From: Planctomycetota bacterium
GTDB lineage: Bacteria; Planctomycetota; Phycisphaerae; Phycisphaerales; UBA1924
Direction of reading: 5' to 3'
DNA length: 64,000 bases
Assembly: GCA_963204725.1 (NCBI GenBank)
Contig: CAUJHH010000051.1
Coordinates: 34,339 to 98,338 of the forward strand
Shown here in pieces: positions 1 through 9,270 of this stretch (positions within the stretch are counted from its first letter, which is position 1; each line of letters begins with the position of its first letter). Made by a program: the position numbers and the translations under genes. The notes below the pieces were generated by a model, which had not been told where the DNA came from, ran no database searches, and saw only the letters and a list, made by a program, of their open reading frames with translations.

Positions 1-664
1 CCGAACCCGCAGGGAGATTCTGCGGGTCGCCCGATGCGACCGGGTGCCGGATGAACTGATTGTCCGATTCCTGCGAGATATCCACCAGCGCGACCAGATC
101 TCCCTTGTGCACGTCGTACCACGAGCCACCCGGATTCTCCGACTGGAGATAGCTCGTCGAGCTCGCCGGGTTGTTGTGGAAATCGCCCCAGGGGCTGTTT
201 GCTTGCTTGTTCACCGGTGGTGTTGCCGGCGCCATCCAGAATCCCGGCCAGCCGCCCGCGGCCTGGAACGACGCGCTCGTCTGCCGGCCCGAGTTGTGGT
301 TCAGGATCGAATCGAAATATACTTCCGCGTTCGCGCGATGAAGCTCCCCGACCATCACATCGAGCATGCTCTCGGTGCCGTAAGCCGTCTGCGACCCGGG
401 GCGTCCAAGATCAAAGCGATCGAAGACGTCGTATCCGACACTCCCTGTGCTCGATCCCTTTCCCGGTGGCGGTAGCCACACGGACCCATAACCCGACTTG
501 AACATGTCCGGGACGCGACGCTCCAAATCGCGCCATGGCTGCTCGAACCACTGCAGCATCACCGGCTCATCATCCGCTATCGCCGGAACGGTCAGTGTGC
601 CCGCCGCGCTGGCAATCGCGATCGGCAGCAGAAAGTGGGCTCGCATTCGGGCAAGGTTCGGCAT
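1..664 (-). CDS. GH13 alpha-amylase-type glycoside hydrolase, secreted (partial, C-terminus beyond window)
   Basis: Predicted exported alpha-amylase-family enzyme acting on alpha-glucans; only 221 N-terminal residues are in the window. The ATG at 664 has GGAG 8 bases upstream (an in-frame ATG at 646 is an alternative). Residues 1 to about 30 form a signal peptide ending near VPAIA. The mature part shows the start of the GH13 barrel: VGYDVFDRFDLG followed by TAYG, and DSILNHNSG, which corresponds to conserved region I with its Asn-His pair. The catalytic Asp, Glu and Asp would lie in the missing part, so activity cannot be judged. It is transcribed divergently from the GH31 gene at 940, with 275 bases between them, suggesting shared control of starch or maltodextrin use. 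Family call is fairly secure; substrate is inferred. Confidence 0.8.
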   Translation of the reverse strand, partial: MPNLARMRAHFLLPIAIASAAGTLTVPAIADDEPVMLQWFEQPWRDLERRVPDMFKSGYGSVWLPPPGKGSSTGSVGYDVFDRFDLGRPGSQTAYGTESMLDVMVGELHRANAEVYFDSILNHNSGRQTSASFQAAGGWPGFWMAPATPPVNKQANSPWGDFHNNPASSTSYLQSENPGGSWYDVHKGDLVALVDISQESDNQFIRHPVASGDPQNLPAGS

Positions 665-939
665 TCTTCGATCTCCACATACCAAAGCACACCCCGACGG
701 GGCGGCGCATGAACTATCGGGATTATGACGTAACGCGCTCCGGATTGGAACACCCCTTGGATCCCATTTCGCTCAATTCTCCGATTGCGAGCGCGTCTCC
801 GCATGGTCGTTGCAAGTACGTGTTCGGGTCGTCGGTGCCGCACGCTCGCGCCCACTCCTGCTACTCTGCCCAGAGACCATTAATCAGGGGCCGACGCCCA
901 CTTCAAGGGATGCCGAGCCACCGATGGAGTGACCCGACG

Positions 940-3132
940 ATGTCCAACGCTCATTCGAGGCGAACACGCGCTGCGCAGCTCTCGCTCATGCTCACAATGA
1001 TCTCGGTCGCTGCGACGCACGCCGCGGCACAAGTCGCAACCAAGCTTCCAACCGGTGCCATCCGATGGGACGCCTCGGAAGAGGCAGCACGCGGCGCACT
1101 GCCCTCCATGTCGTTCGCCAATCCCACGCACCGCGAGCGCCGTGAACCGACGACGAAGGCCGGACCCGTCAAGCCGGTGTTCTCAACAGACGGCCAGGGG
1201 CGGAGCGTCGTCGCCATCTCCGTTGAAGGGGGAACGAGTCTCTACGGCACGGGTGAGAACGCGGGATCGCTCCTCCGCAACGGCCGCACCGTCGAGGCGT
1301 GGAATACCGATGCCTACGGCTATCGGGAAGAGACGAAGTCTCTCTACCAGTCACATCCGTGGGTGTTGGCGGTGCGCGCCGACGGCTCTGCGTTCGGGGT
1401 GCTCGCCGACACAACGTGGCGTTGCGAGATCAGCCTCGTCGACGGCATCACCTTCGCCGCCGACGGGCCCGCGTTTCCTGTCATCGTCATGGAGGGAAAG
1501 ACCCCGCAGGACGTGATGATGCAGCTGGCGGCACACATCGGCACCATCGAGCTGCCGCCGCTCTGGGCCATCGGCTACCACCAGTGCCGCTATTCCTACT
1601 ACCCCGAGGCACGCGTCATGGAGGTCGCCGAGGGCTTTCGAGCCCACTCCATTCCCTGCGACGTCATCTGGTTCGACATCGATTACATGCACGGCTACCG
1701 GGTATTCACCTTTGACTCTTCACACTTCCCGGAACCGAAGCGTACCAACGATGAGTTGCACGATCTGGGATTCCGCACGATCTGGATGATCGATCCCGGC
1801 GTGAAGGCTGAATCCGGGTATAGCGTCTTCGACTCCGGCTCTGCGGGTGAACACTGGGTCAACAAGGCAGATGGCTCGGTCTACACCGGCGAGGTGTGGC
1901 CCGGCCAGTGTGTCTTCCCAGATTACACCCGACCAGAGACCCGCGTGTGGTGGGCCGGGCTCTACACGAGCTTTATGGCCACCGGCATCGATGGTGTGTG
2001 GAACGACATGAACGAACCGGCGATCTTCAACGTTCCTTCGAAGACCATGCCCGAGGACAATCAACACCGTGGAGGTGGAGATCTCTCCGCAGGGCCGCAC
2101 GCGAGGTATCACAACGTCTACGGCATGCTCATGGCAATGGCCACCAAGGACGGCATCGCCGCCGCGAACCCAGAGAAGCGACCCTTTGTGCTCACCCGTG
2201 CAAACTACATCGGAGGCCATCGATACGCCGCGACATGGACGGGCGACAACGCAGCAGAGTGGTACGATCTCGAGAACTCCATTCCCATGGCGCTCAATCT
2301 CGGCCTCTCCGGGCAGCCCTTCTGCGGTCCCGATATCGGTGGCTTCATCGGCAACGGGGACGGCCAGCTCTTCGCCCGCTGGATGGGAATCGGCTCGCTT
2401 CTCCCCTTCTCGCGCGGGCACACGGGCAAGGGCAATCGCGATAAGGAGCCATGGGCGTTCGACGCCAATGTCGAGCGGTCCTGCCGAATGGCGCTCGAAC
2501 GACGCTACCGCCTGATCCCCTACCTCTATTCGCTCTTCGAAGAGTCCTCTCGTACGGGCATGCCCGTCGCGCGTCCGACGTTCTTCGCTGATCCAGCCGA
2601 TCCCGCGCTCCGCTCTGAAGACGATTCGTTCCTGCTCGGCGACGACCTGCTCGTCGTTGCGAAGACGACGCCGCTCGGCGATCGCATGCCGGTCCTGCCA
2701 AGAGGTGAGTGGCGTTCACTCAACCTCCACGACGGCGCAACCGATCCGGATCTCCCTGATCTCTATCTTCGTCCGGGCGCGATACTACCCGTCGGCCCGA
2801 TCGAGCAGTATGTGGACGAGCGTCCGCTCGATCCCCTCACGCTCTATGTTTCGCTCGACCCATCCGGAAAGGCCCGCGGCACGCTGTACGAGGACGCCGG
2901 CGATGGCTACGGATACCGGTCCGGCGAATTCCTGCGCACCACCTACCAGGCGACTCGCACCGGCAGCGCCGTTGCAGTGGAGATCGCATCGACGTTCGGC
3001 AAGCTCGCTCGCCCGGAGCGAAGCATCGTGGTCCGTGTGATGCTCGATGACGGGCGTGAAGCGGTCGCCATTTCCAAGGACGGCCAGACGATCAGCGTCG
3101 ATCTCGCCACAGCCAAGCTCCCCGGGCAATGA
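940..3132 (+). CDS. GH31 family alpha-glucosidase/alpha-xylosidase, secreted
   Basis: Retaining alpha-glycosidase, 730 residues, expected to release glucose (or xylose) from the non-reducing end of oligosaccharides outside the cytoplasm. Residues 1-31 are a signal peptide (ending ATHAAAQ). The GH31 barrel shows the nucleophile motif WNDMNEPAIF (Asp356) and the acid/base motif WTGDNAAEW (Asp436), plus WFDIDYMHGYRVFTFD and LPFSRGHTGKG, all typical of the family. A C-terminal beta-domain with LPRGEW and YEDAGDGYGY follows. The reading frame stays open upstream to 535, but the ATG at 940 has GGAG 10 bases before it and starts the signal peptide, so it is preferred. The stop overlaps a possible ATGA start, and the next gene is on the same strand, so the two are probably cotranscribed. 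Confidence 0.93.
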   Translation: MSNAHSRRTRAAQLSLMLTMISVAATHAAAQVATKLPTGAIRWDASEEAARGALPSMSFANPTHRERREPTTKAGPVKPVFSTDGQGRSVVAISVEGGTSLYGTGENAGSLLRNGRTVEAWNTDAYGYREETKSLYQSHPWVLAVRADGSAFGVLADTTWRCEISLVDGITFAADGPAFPVIVMEGKTPQDVMMQLAAHIGTIELPPLWAIGYHQCRYSYYPEARVMEVAEGFRAHSIPCDVIWFDIDYMHGYRVFTFDSSHFPEPKRTNDELHDLGFRTIWMIDPGVKAESGYSVFDSGSAGEHWVNKADGSVYTGEVWPGQCVFPDYTRPETRVWWAGLYTSFMATGIDGVWNDMNEPAIFNVPSKTMPEDNQHRGGGDLSAGPHARYHNVYGMLMAMATKDGIAAANPEKRPFVLTRANYIGGHRYAATWTGDNAAEWYDLENSIPMALNLGLSGQPFCGPDIGGFIGNGDGQLFARWMGIGSLLPFSRGHTGKGNRDKEPWAFDANVERSCRMALERRYRLIPYLYSLFEESSRTGMPVARPTFFADPADPALRSEDDSFLLGDDLLVVAKTTPLGDRMPVLPRGEWRSLNLHDGATDPDLPDLYLRPGAILPVGPIEQYVDERPLDPLTLYVSLDPSGKARGTLYEDAGDGYGYRSGEFLRTTYQATRTGSAVAVEIASTFGKLARPERSIVVRVMLDDGREAVAISKDGQTISVDLATAKLPGQ

Positions 3133-3200
3133 CACGCGCAGGACCCCGCGATCCATCCAATCCGCTCTCCCCAACTCCGAGTCCCGACGGAACTCCCGAC

Positions 3201-5501
3201 ATGACGCACGCACTCCGCCGAATCGCCTTGTCTCTCGCACTGCCGCTCATCGCACTCGTGCTCCCGGCGCGAGGGCAGGACGGACTCATCCAGCCCGAGT
3301 CGCTCGAACAAGGATTCGTGATCGTCGTCACCGACAAATCCGGTTTCGCATCCACAGAATCGCCCATCCTGCTCGCGTCGAATCACAACGGCTGGAATCC
3401 CAACGATCCGACGCAGGCGCTCTCGCGACGATCGGACGGCAAGTGGCAGATCGTGCGCCCGAAGCCGACGCTCGATTCTCGTCTCACGTTCAAGTTCACA
3501 CGCGGATCGTGGGAGACCGTAGAAGTCGACGCACAATTGCAGGAGATCGAGAACCGCCTGCTCCCCCGGCTTGATCCCGGGAGCATCAAACCCGGTGAGG
3601 CCCCGATCATCGAGTTCACCATCGACAGCTGGAAAGATCGACGCCCCCCCGAGCCCGATCTTCATCGCACCGATCCCTACCGCGAACTGGAAGTTACGGG
3701 AGATGTCCGTCGCGTCGAGTCGGTTCTATTGGGAAAGTCTCGCGACCTTCTGGTCTGGCTCCCCCCCGGCATGAATGAGCCCGCGAACGCAGACGCGACC
3801 TATCCCATCGTCTGGATCCTCGACGGGCAGGCCGCGTTCGAGCTCGTTCCGGCCATCGGTGGCGAGTGGCGTGCGGACGAGATCGCGATGGAACTCTGCG
3901 ATGCCAAGCGGATCACGCCACCGATCATCGTCGCTGTGCCGGGTCCGACCAAGCCGGGCGACCGAGAATCCGAGTATGGACTGAGCGGGCACGGGTCCGA
4001 ACTGATCCGAGATCTCGTGTCGAACGCCGCACCGCGAATCCGGCGTGCCGCTGGCGTTCATACGAGTCCCGGCTTGATTGTCGGCGCGGGCATCGCGGGA
4101 ACACTGGCGAGGGCCGCCGCCGCCTCCCATCCCGAAGTCTTCGGCACCGCGTTCGTTCCCGAGCGCATGGAGCGGCCGGAATCCGAGGGCGTTCCATTCG
4201 ATCCTTCCTGGCCATCGCAACTCGGCCACACGATGTCCATCTCGCTCGCGCCCGGGCGTCCGTCGGGCACGATCCAGCCCGCTGTCATGAAGGAGCCGGA
4301 GCTTCTGCCAGGCGGGTTCATGCTTGTCGTGACGGACAGGTCCGGAAAGGCAAATGAGTCACGCCCGCTCCACATCGGCTCGAACCACAACGGATGGAAC
4401 CCCGGCGACCCGAATCGACGCCTGACTCCCCGCTCCGACAGCAAGTGGCAGATCGAGCTGCCTCCATCGCCTGATGGCTCCCGACTGGCATTCAAGATCA
4501 CGCTCGGATCATGGGACACGGTGGAGGTCACCGCCGACATGGCCGACATCGCGAATCGCGAACTCCCCCTCATCGATGCGGCATCGCTTCGCCCCGGCGA
4601 GAAGCCCGTGATCGAGATCACGGTCGAGCAGTTCCGCGATCCTCCGCCAGATTCCGACGTGCGCCTCCGCCTCGATCCCAACCGTCCGATCCCCGTTGCA
4701 GGAGGCACACTCCGCCGAGTCGAGGTCGCGGGCGGTCCGATCCCGGTGCGGCGCGACATCCTGGTTTGGCTCCCTCCCGGCTACGACGACCCCTCGAACG
4801 CCGACAGGCGGTACCCGATTCTCTATCTGCACGACGGCCAGAACATTTTCGAGAAACTGCCACATGTGCCCGGAGAATGGAAAGCGGACGAGACCGCGAC
4901 GCGTCTCATCGATGCGGGGAAGATCGAGCCGCTCATCATCGTCGGCATCCCGAGCATCGGCATCCGGCGGCTCGAGGAGTACGTCCCCGTCGAAGTCTTC
5001 GATGGAGTCCCGGCCAGAGGCTCACAGCATGTCGAGTGGCTCGTCAGCGAGGTCATCCCCCGCGTCGAGCGGGTCTGCCGCGTGCGCCCGGGCGCGGCCA
5101 ATCGCGTTGTGGGGGGCTCTTCCCTCGGGGCGGTGATCGCCCTCTACGCAGCGACCGAGCGGCCTGACCTCTTTGGTGCGGTCCTGCTTGAGAGCCCTGC
5201 CATGCTCGCCAAGGGCGCGTTGCTGCTGCACTACTTTGACGGCCGCGACACGTATCCCACCCGCGCGTTTGTCGCTGTCGGAACCCACGAGGTCGGCCAC
5301 GATCCCTCGGACGCCGATCGGAACGCAGCGTACCTGCAGAGCGCAAGGGATCTCCTCGCGTTGCTCGGCGTCAAGGGAATCGCGGAAGCGGATCGCACGC
5401 TCGTCATCGGTCAGGACGCGGTCCACAACGAAGACGCCTGGGCGGCACGATTCCCAGATGCGTTGCAATTCCTGTTCCCGCCCATGCTGGCCGGAAACTG
5501 A
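3201..5501 (+). CDS. Secreted tandem esterase-D-type alpha/beta hydrolase; first copy catalytically dead
   Basis: 766-residue exported protein built from two homologous halves (about 33-370 and 368-766). Each half has an immunoglobulin-like N-module resembling CBM20/CBM48 glycan-binding folds (SNHNGWNPNDP and SNHNGWNPGDP) followed by a PF00756-type esterase domain (RDLLVWLPPG / RDILVWLPPG; ILDGQ / LHDGQNIF). The second half has the nucleophile elbow GGSSLG (Ser641) and a C-terminal candidate catalytic His742 (AVHNEDAW). The first half has GAGIAG at the same place (Ile298 instead of Ser) and stops before the Asp/His region. The first copy therefore looks like a non-catalytic binding or scaffold domain. 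The chosen start gives a clean signal peptide (MTHALRRIALSLALPLIALV); an ATG at 3129 overlapping the GH31 stop would add 24 residues in front of it. Substrate unknown; an ester or alpha-glucan derivative is plausible from context. Confidence 0.85.
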   Translation: MTHALRRIALSLALPLIALVLPARGQDGLIQPESLEQGFVIVVTDKSGFASTESPILLASNHNGWNPNDPTQALSRRSDGKWQIVRPKPTLDSRLTFKFTRGSWETVEVDAQLQEIENRLLPRLDPGSIKPGEAPIIEFTIDSWKDRRPPEPDLHRTDPYRELEVTGDVRRVESVLLGKSRDLLVWLPPGMNEPANADATYPIVWILDGQAAFELVPAIGGEWRADEIAMELCDAKRITPPIIVAVPGPTKPGDRESEYGLSGHGSELIRDLVSNAAPRIRRAAGVHTSPGLIVGAGIAGTLARAAAASHPEVFGTAFVPERMERPESEGVPFDPSWPSQLGHTMSISLAPGRPSGTIQPAVMKEPELLPGGFMLVVTDRSGKANESRPLHIGSNHNGWNPGDPNRRLTPRSDSKWQIELPPSPDGSRLAFKITLGSWDTVEVTADMADIANRELPLIDAASLRPGEKPVIEITVEQFRDPPPDSDVRLRLDPNRPIPVAGGTLRRVEVAGGPIPVRRDILVWLPPGYDDPSNADRRYPILYLHDGQNIFEKLPHVPGEWKADETATRLIDAGKIEPLIIVGIPSIGIRRLEEYVPVEVFDGVPARGSQHVEWLVSEVIPRVERVCRVRPGAANRVVGGSSLGAVIALYAATERPDLFGAVLLESPAMLAKGALLLHYFDGRDTYPTRAFVAVGTHEVGHDPSDADRNAAYLQSARDLLALLGVKGIAEADRTLVIGQDAVHNEDAWAARFPDALQFLFPPMLAGN

Positions 5502-5517
5502 TCGCGGGAAAAGGTCC

Positions 5518-7116
5518 TCAGCAATCCGCCGCCGTTGCGGCCGCGGACTCCATGGTCGCGAGCCGAAGGATATTGGCCTGCGTCATCTGCTCGCCCCTCA
5601 ATTCGCCGCTGATCCTGCCGTCGCACATAACCAGGATCCGATCCGAGAGATGCAGCAACTCCGGCATCTCGCTCGAGACGAGCAAAACCGCCACGCCCTT
5701 GTCGGCCGCGTCGCGGACGATTTTGTAGATCTCTGACTTGGTGCCGACATCGATGCCTCTCGTCGGCTCGTCGAGCAGCAGCACCCTGGTCCGTTTGCCC
5801 ATCCATCGCGCGAGCAGGAGCTTCTGCTGGTTCCCGCCGGAGAGCGAACCCGGCAACGACGCCGGAGAGGCCGCCTTCACCTGAAACGACCGGATCCGCT
5901 CGTCAACCAGACGGCTCTCATCGGACCGCCGACGAATGCCGCCCGTCGAGGCCAGCATCGACATCACCGGCGCAACGATGTTCTCGTCGATGCCAAGCTG
6001 GAAGAAGAGCCCCTGCTGCTTGCGATCCTCCGGCACGTACCCCACTCCGGCGCGAATCGCCGCGCTCGGGCTGTGCGATGGGATCGCTTTGCCCTCGATC
6101 TCGACGATGCCGCTCGACGCTCCATCGAGCCCGAACACCGCATCGAGCAACTCGCTCCGCCCCGCGCCCACCAGCCCCCCAATCCCGACGACCTCACCCG
6201 GCGCAACCTCGAATGAGACACTCGCTAGTTTGCCCGGCGAAGCCATCGACTCAACACGGAGCCCGCTGGCCCTCTTCGCCCCATCCGACGGCTCCGATGG
6301 AGCGAGGTGGCTGGTTCCACTCTGGCGAGAGAGCCCCTTGGCAGTTGTTGCAGCGACTCGTCTGCCGATCATCTGCTCGACCAGCGTCGGCTCATCGATG
6401 TCCGCGACCCGTGACGTCGCAACGAACCTCCCGTCGCGAAGCACCGTCACCCGATCGCAGCACGCGAAGATCTCTCCCATGCGATGCGAGACATACAGCA
6501 CCGTCAGGCCGCGCTCCGCGAGAGATCGCACGATCTCCAGCAGGCGATTCACCTCTGCGATCGAGAGAGACGACGTCGGCTCATCGAAAACAATGACCCG
6601 GGGCCCGCATCCGCCGTTCTCGCCACGATCCTCAAGGGCCGCCGCGATCTGGCAGATTTGCCGCCACCCCGGCGAGAGTGCGCCCAGGGGGCGGGTGACG
6701 TCGATGCCCGGCTCAAGTTGATGCACCAGTTCGGACGCCCGCTCGTTCATCGAGCGTCGATCGATCAGCCCAAACCGATTCGTCGGCATGTCGTGCAGAC
6801 ACAGATTCTCCGCAACCGTCAGATTTGGGCACTGAGCCAGTTCCTGGTGCACGATCCGCACACCCCGCGCATAGGCATCATCGATCGAGCCCGGCCTGAG
6901 CTCGTGCCCGTCCACAAACACCGTCCCCCGGTCCTGTCTGTGCAGCCCCGCGATCACCTTCCCGAGCGTGCTCTTGCCCGCGCCATTCTCACCCATGAGC
7001 GCGTGCACCTCGCCCGCGAGAAACGATGCCGAGACATCATCGAGCGCCTGCGTCACGCCAAACCGCTTCGAGACATTCTCGACCACTACCAGCGATTTGT
7101 TCGCGATCGCATCCAT
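5518..7116 (-). CDS. CUT2 sugar ABC importer, double ATP-binding protein (RbsA/MglA/XylG type)
   Basis: 532-residue cytoplasmic ATPase with two nucleotide-binding domains, energising a monosaccharide importer. Domain 1 has Walker A GENGAGKST, Walker B VIVFDEPTSSLS and a divergent signature (LSPGWRQ). Domain 2 has the degenerate Walker A GLVGAGRSEL usual for CUT2 proteins, an intact signature LSGGNQQK and Walker B LLLDEPTRGID. It is the last gene of a minus-strand operon: permease (8251-9270), binding lipoprotein (7186-8211), ATPase. The 69-base gap before it carries a hairpin. It ends 16 bases from the convergent esterase gene with no clear terminator between them. It is the only CUT2 ATPase in the window, so it might also serve the second permease/binding-protein pair at 22196-24249 (inference). 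Sugar specificity is not readable from sequence. Confidence 0.93.
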   Translation of the reverse strand: MDAIANKSLVVVENVSKRFGVTQALDDVSASFLAGEVHALMGENGAGKSTLGKVIAGLHRQDRGTVFVDGHELRPGSIDDAYARGVRIVHQELAQCPNLTVAENLCLHDMPTNRFGLIDRRSMNERASELVHQLEPGIDVTRPLGALSPGWRQICQIAAALEDRGENGGCGPRVIVFDEPTSSLSIAEVNRLLEIVRSLAERGLTVLYVSHRMGEIFACCDRVTVLRDGRFVATSRVADIDEPTLVEQMIGRRVAATTAKGLSRQSGTSHLAPSEPSDGAKRASGLRVESMASPGKLASVSFEVAPGEVVGIGGLVGAGRSELLDAVFGLDGASSGIVEIEGKAIPSHSPSAAIRAGVGYVPEDRKQQGLFFQLGIDENIVAPVMSMLASTGGIRRRSDESRLVDERIRSFQVKAASPASLPGSLSGGNQQKLLLARWMGKRTRVLLLDEPTRGIDVGTKSEIYKIVRDAADKGVAVLLVSSEMPELLHLSDRILVMCDGRISGELRGEQMTQANILRLATMESAAATAADC

Positions 7117-7141
7117 CGTGCGGGGGCACCTCTAGACGAAG

Positions 7142-7171
7142 ACGCCGAACAGGGTTCCCCCCGTTCGGCGT
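7142..7171 (-). promoter_or_regulatory. Intercistronic hairpin between binding-protein and ATPase genes
   Basis: Perfect 9-base stem (ACGCCGAAC at 7142-7150 pairing with 7163-7171) with a 12-base loop, 15 bases after the stop of the binding-protein gene and 25 bases before the ATPase ATG. No T-run follows on the minus strand, so it is not a standard intrinsic terminator. A 3' stabilising stem of this kind can raise the level of binding-protein mRNA over the downstream ATPase, as is known for other ABC operons; that role here is inferred. Confidence 0.5.
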
Positions 7172-7185
7172 TGATTGCCGCTCGT

Positions 7186-8211
7186 TTACTTCTTGCCCAG
7201 CCACTTGTTCCAGATCCCCGCGTACTCGTCCACGTTCGCCTGGGTCACCACCGAGAGCTCAAAGTTATTGATGACCGACGCCGGGTCCTTGTTGTCATGC
7301 GCCTTGTCGAAGAGCATCTCGACCGTCTTGTACCCCCAGCCGTAGCAGTCCTGCCCGACGAGCGCCTGCACCTGGCCCGCACGAACATAGTTCAGCTGCT
7401 CCGGCAGATGATCGACAGAGACAACCTTGGCCTTCCCCGCGACTCCGTCGAGCGCGTTCTCCGTAAACAGCGGCCACCCGCCAACCATCGCCCACCCCGT
7501 AATCTCCGGGTTGTTGATCTGAACGTCCTTCACCTTTGCAGCGGCATCAGGGGCAGTCTCCGGGTGGTAGTACACATCCTTGACGCTCACGCCCGGGTGC
7601 TTCGCGACCTCCTCACGCACGCCCCGCACCCGCGTCTGCAGGTTCGGCGCGCTCTGGTTCCCCGCCAGAATCGCCACCACGCCCGTCTCGCCCATGGCCT
7701 TGATCAACTCACGCGCCACGGCCCGGCCCGCTTCCTCGTCGTTGATCCCGTAGTAGGCAAATCGCTTGCTGTCCGGCGCGTCGGAGTCAAACGTTGCGAC
7801 GAGGACTCCCTTGTCCACCGCGTCGTTGATCGCGCCCGTCAGCACCGCCGCGTCCGTGCACGACACCGTGATCCCATCCACGCCCTGCGCAACAAGCTGC
7901 TCGATGAACTGTGCCTGCTGCTGCGCGTCCTCGGTATTCGGCGTGCGCCAATTGACCGTCACCTTCACCCCATGCTTGGCAGAGAGCTCACGAGCCGCGT
8001 CTTCCGCGCCCGTGCGAGCCGCCTGGAACACGGGGTTCGCCTGGCTCTTGGCGATGACGCCGAACACATACTCGGACTTCGCGGCCGCCTTGGGCGTGCC
8101 ACCCGTCGGAGCAGGTGTCGATGCCGCGCCGCCCTCCGACTTCTTGCACCCCGTCAGCGACGCGAGCAGAATCGATGCCGCTCCAAGCATGTTGAGAACG
8201 CTACGAGACAT
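7186..8211 (-). CDS. Sugar-binding lipoprotein of CUT2 ABC importer (RbsB-like)
   Basis: 341-residue periplasmic-binding-protein family I lipoprotein that captures a sugar for the adjacent permease. The lipobox LTGC gives lipidation at Cys22, followed by a Gly/Ala/Pro linker (about 23-45) and the two-lobed binding domain starting SEYVFGVIAKSQANPVF. Typical family features are the segment QFIEQLVAQGVDGITVSC, the hinge-side stretch VATFDSDAPDSKRFAYYG and the C-terminal QDCYGWGYKTVEML. An excellent ribosome-binding site (GGAGGT, 6 bases before the ATG) fits high expression. It lies 39 bases downstream of the permease gene and is followed by a hairpin that may stabilise its message. Confidence 0.93.
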   Translation of the reverse strand: MSRSVLNMLGAASILLASLTGCKKSEGGAASTPAPTGGTPKAAAKSEYVFGVIAKSQANPVFQAARTGAEDAARELSAKHGVKVTVNWRTPNTEDAQQQAQFIEQLVAQGVDGITVSCTDAAVLTGAINDAVDKGVLVATFDSDAPDSKRFAYYGINDEEAGRAVARELIKAMGETGVVAILAGNQSAPNLQTRVRGVREEVAKHPGVSVKDVYYHPETAPDAAAKVKDVQINNPEITGWAMVGGWPLFTENALDGVAGKAKVVSVDHLPEQLNYVRAGQVQALVGQDCYGWGYKTVEMLFDKAHDNKDPASVINNFELSVVTQANVDEYAGIWNKWLGKK

Positions 8212-8250
8212 GGTGTGACCTCCGCAGTAGGCCGGCCAAGCCGGCGAGAT

Positions 8251-9270
8251 TCAATGGTTTCGACCCGGACGCCTCTTGGCCTGGTCCACGAGCACGGCCA
8301 CAACAATGGCCGCGCCCATCACGATCTGGTTGTAGCTCTGATCAACCTGCAGGATGATCATGCCGTTATTGATCAGCTCGATCACAATCGCCCCGAGCGC
8401 CGCCCCGAGCGCCGATCCGCGTCCCCCGGCCAGCGACGCCCCACCGATCACCGCTGCTGCGATCACCCGGAGCTCGTACCCCGCTCCCGCATCAGAAGTC
8501 GCCGCGCCGAAGTATCCCGCATACATGCACGCCGCAAGCCCGACGAGCATCCCCGCGATCGTGTACACCAGGATCTTCACACGACCGACCGGAATCCCCG
8601 CGTACCGCGCCGCGACCTCGTTCCCGCCGATCGCATACACGCGCCGCCCGATCACCGTCCGCGACATCACGAACCAGCCGCCCACCATCGTCACCACCAT
8701 CAGCAGCGACGGCACCGGCTGCACGCCGCCCACGGACAGCTTGAAAAAACCTCGTTGGATCGACTCCGGGAAACCGCTGACTGTCTGCCCGCGGCTCAGC
8801 ACAAACACGACCCCGCGATAGATCGCCATCGTGCCGAGCGTGATGATAAAGGGATGCACCCGCAGGCCCACGATCATCGCGCCGTTCACAAACCCCGCCA
8901 ACGCCCCGACACCCATGCAGACGAGGAGTCCCACCGGGAGTGCAACCATCAACCCGGTCGTCCGCTCCAATTCTCGGAGAGCGAACGCACCGATCAGGGC
9001 CGCGAGCGCATAAATCGAGCCGATCGAAAGGTCAATTCCCGCGAGCGCGATGATCGCCGTCATCCCCACCGCCATCACGGCGATATACGACGCGTTGTTC
9101 GCGACCTGAATCAGATTCTGCGAGTCCAGAAACCTGTTGACCTCGACCCGAACCGGCTGCCCCGATTCCGGGTCCCGCATCACCGTGTTAGTCGCCGGGT
9201 CCATCCGCGGCACCATCTTGGTACCGCCGAAGAAGGTCAACGCGATGGCCATGATCGCAATGACGAGCAC
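8251..9270 (-). CDS. CUT2 sugar ABC importer permease (RbsC-like)
   Basis: Polytopic inner-membrane permease, 339 residues, of the monosaccharide importer encoded with the two genes downstream. It carries the family hallmarks MTAIIALAGIDLSIGS, GLRVHPFIITLGTM, GRRVYAIGGNEVAARYAGI and AAAVIGGASLAGGRGS. About 8-10 membrane spans are visible, with an unusual roughly 40-residue hydrophilic insert after the first span (TKMVPRMDPATN...). The start is the GTG at 9270, with AGGAG 9 bases upstream. The frame continues upstream to a TGA at 9358-9360, and the upstream codons encode a sequence resembling the usual permease N-terminus (RLLAIQESG) but contain no ATG, GTG or TTG, so the true start is somewhat uncertain. 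Confidence 0.9.
   Translation of the reverse strand: MLVIAIMAIALTFFGGTKMVPRMDPATNTVMRDPESGQPVRVEVNRFLDSQNLIQVANNASYIAVMAVGMTAIIALAGIDLSIGSIYALAALIGAFALRELERTTGLMVALPVGLLVCMGVGALAGFVNGAMIVGLRVHPFIITLGTMAIYRGVVFVLSRGQTVSGFPESIQRGFFKLSVGGVQPVPSLLMVVTMVGGWFVMSRTVIGRRVYAIGGNEVAARYAGIPVGRVKILVYTIAGMLVGLAACMYAGYFGAATSDAGAGYELRVIAAAVIGGASLAGGRGSALGAALGAIVIELINNGMIILQVDQSYNQIVMGAAIVVAVLVDQAKRRPGRNH

Noticed and set aside
535..939. N-terminal extension of the GH31 frame
   Set aside because: It would precede a signal peptide, overlaps the divergent GH13 gene, and the ATG at 940 has its own ribosome-binding site.
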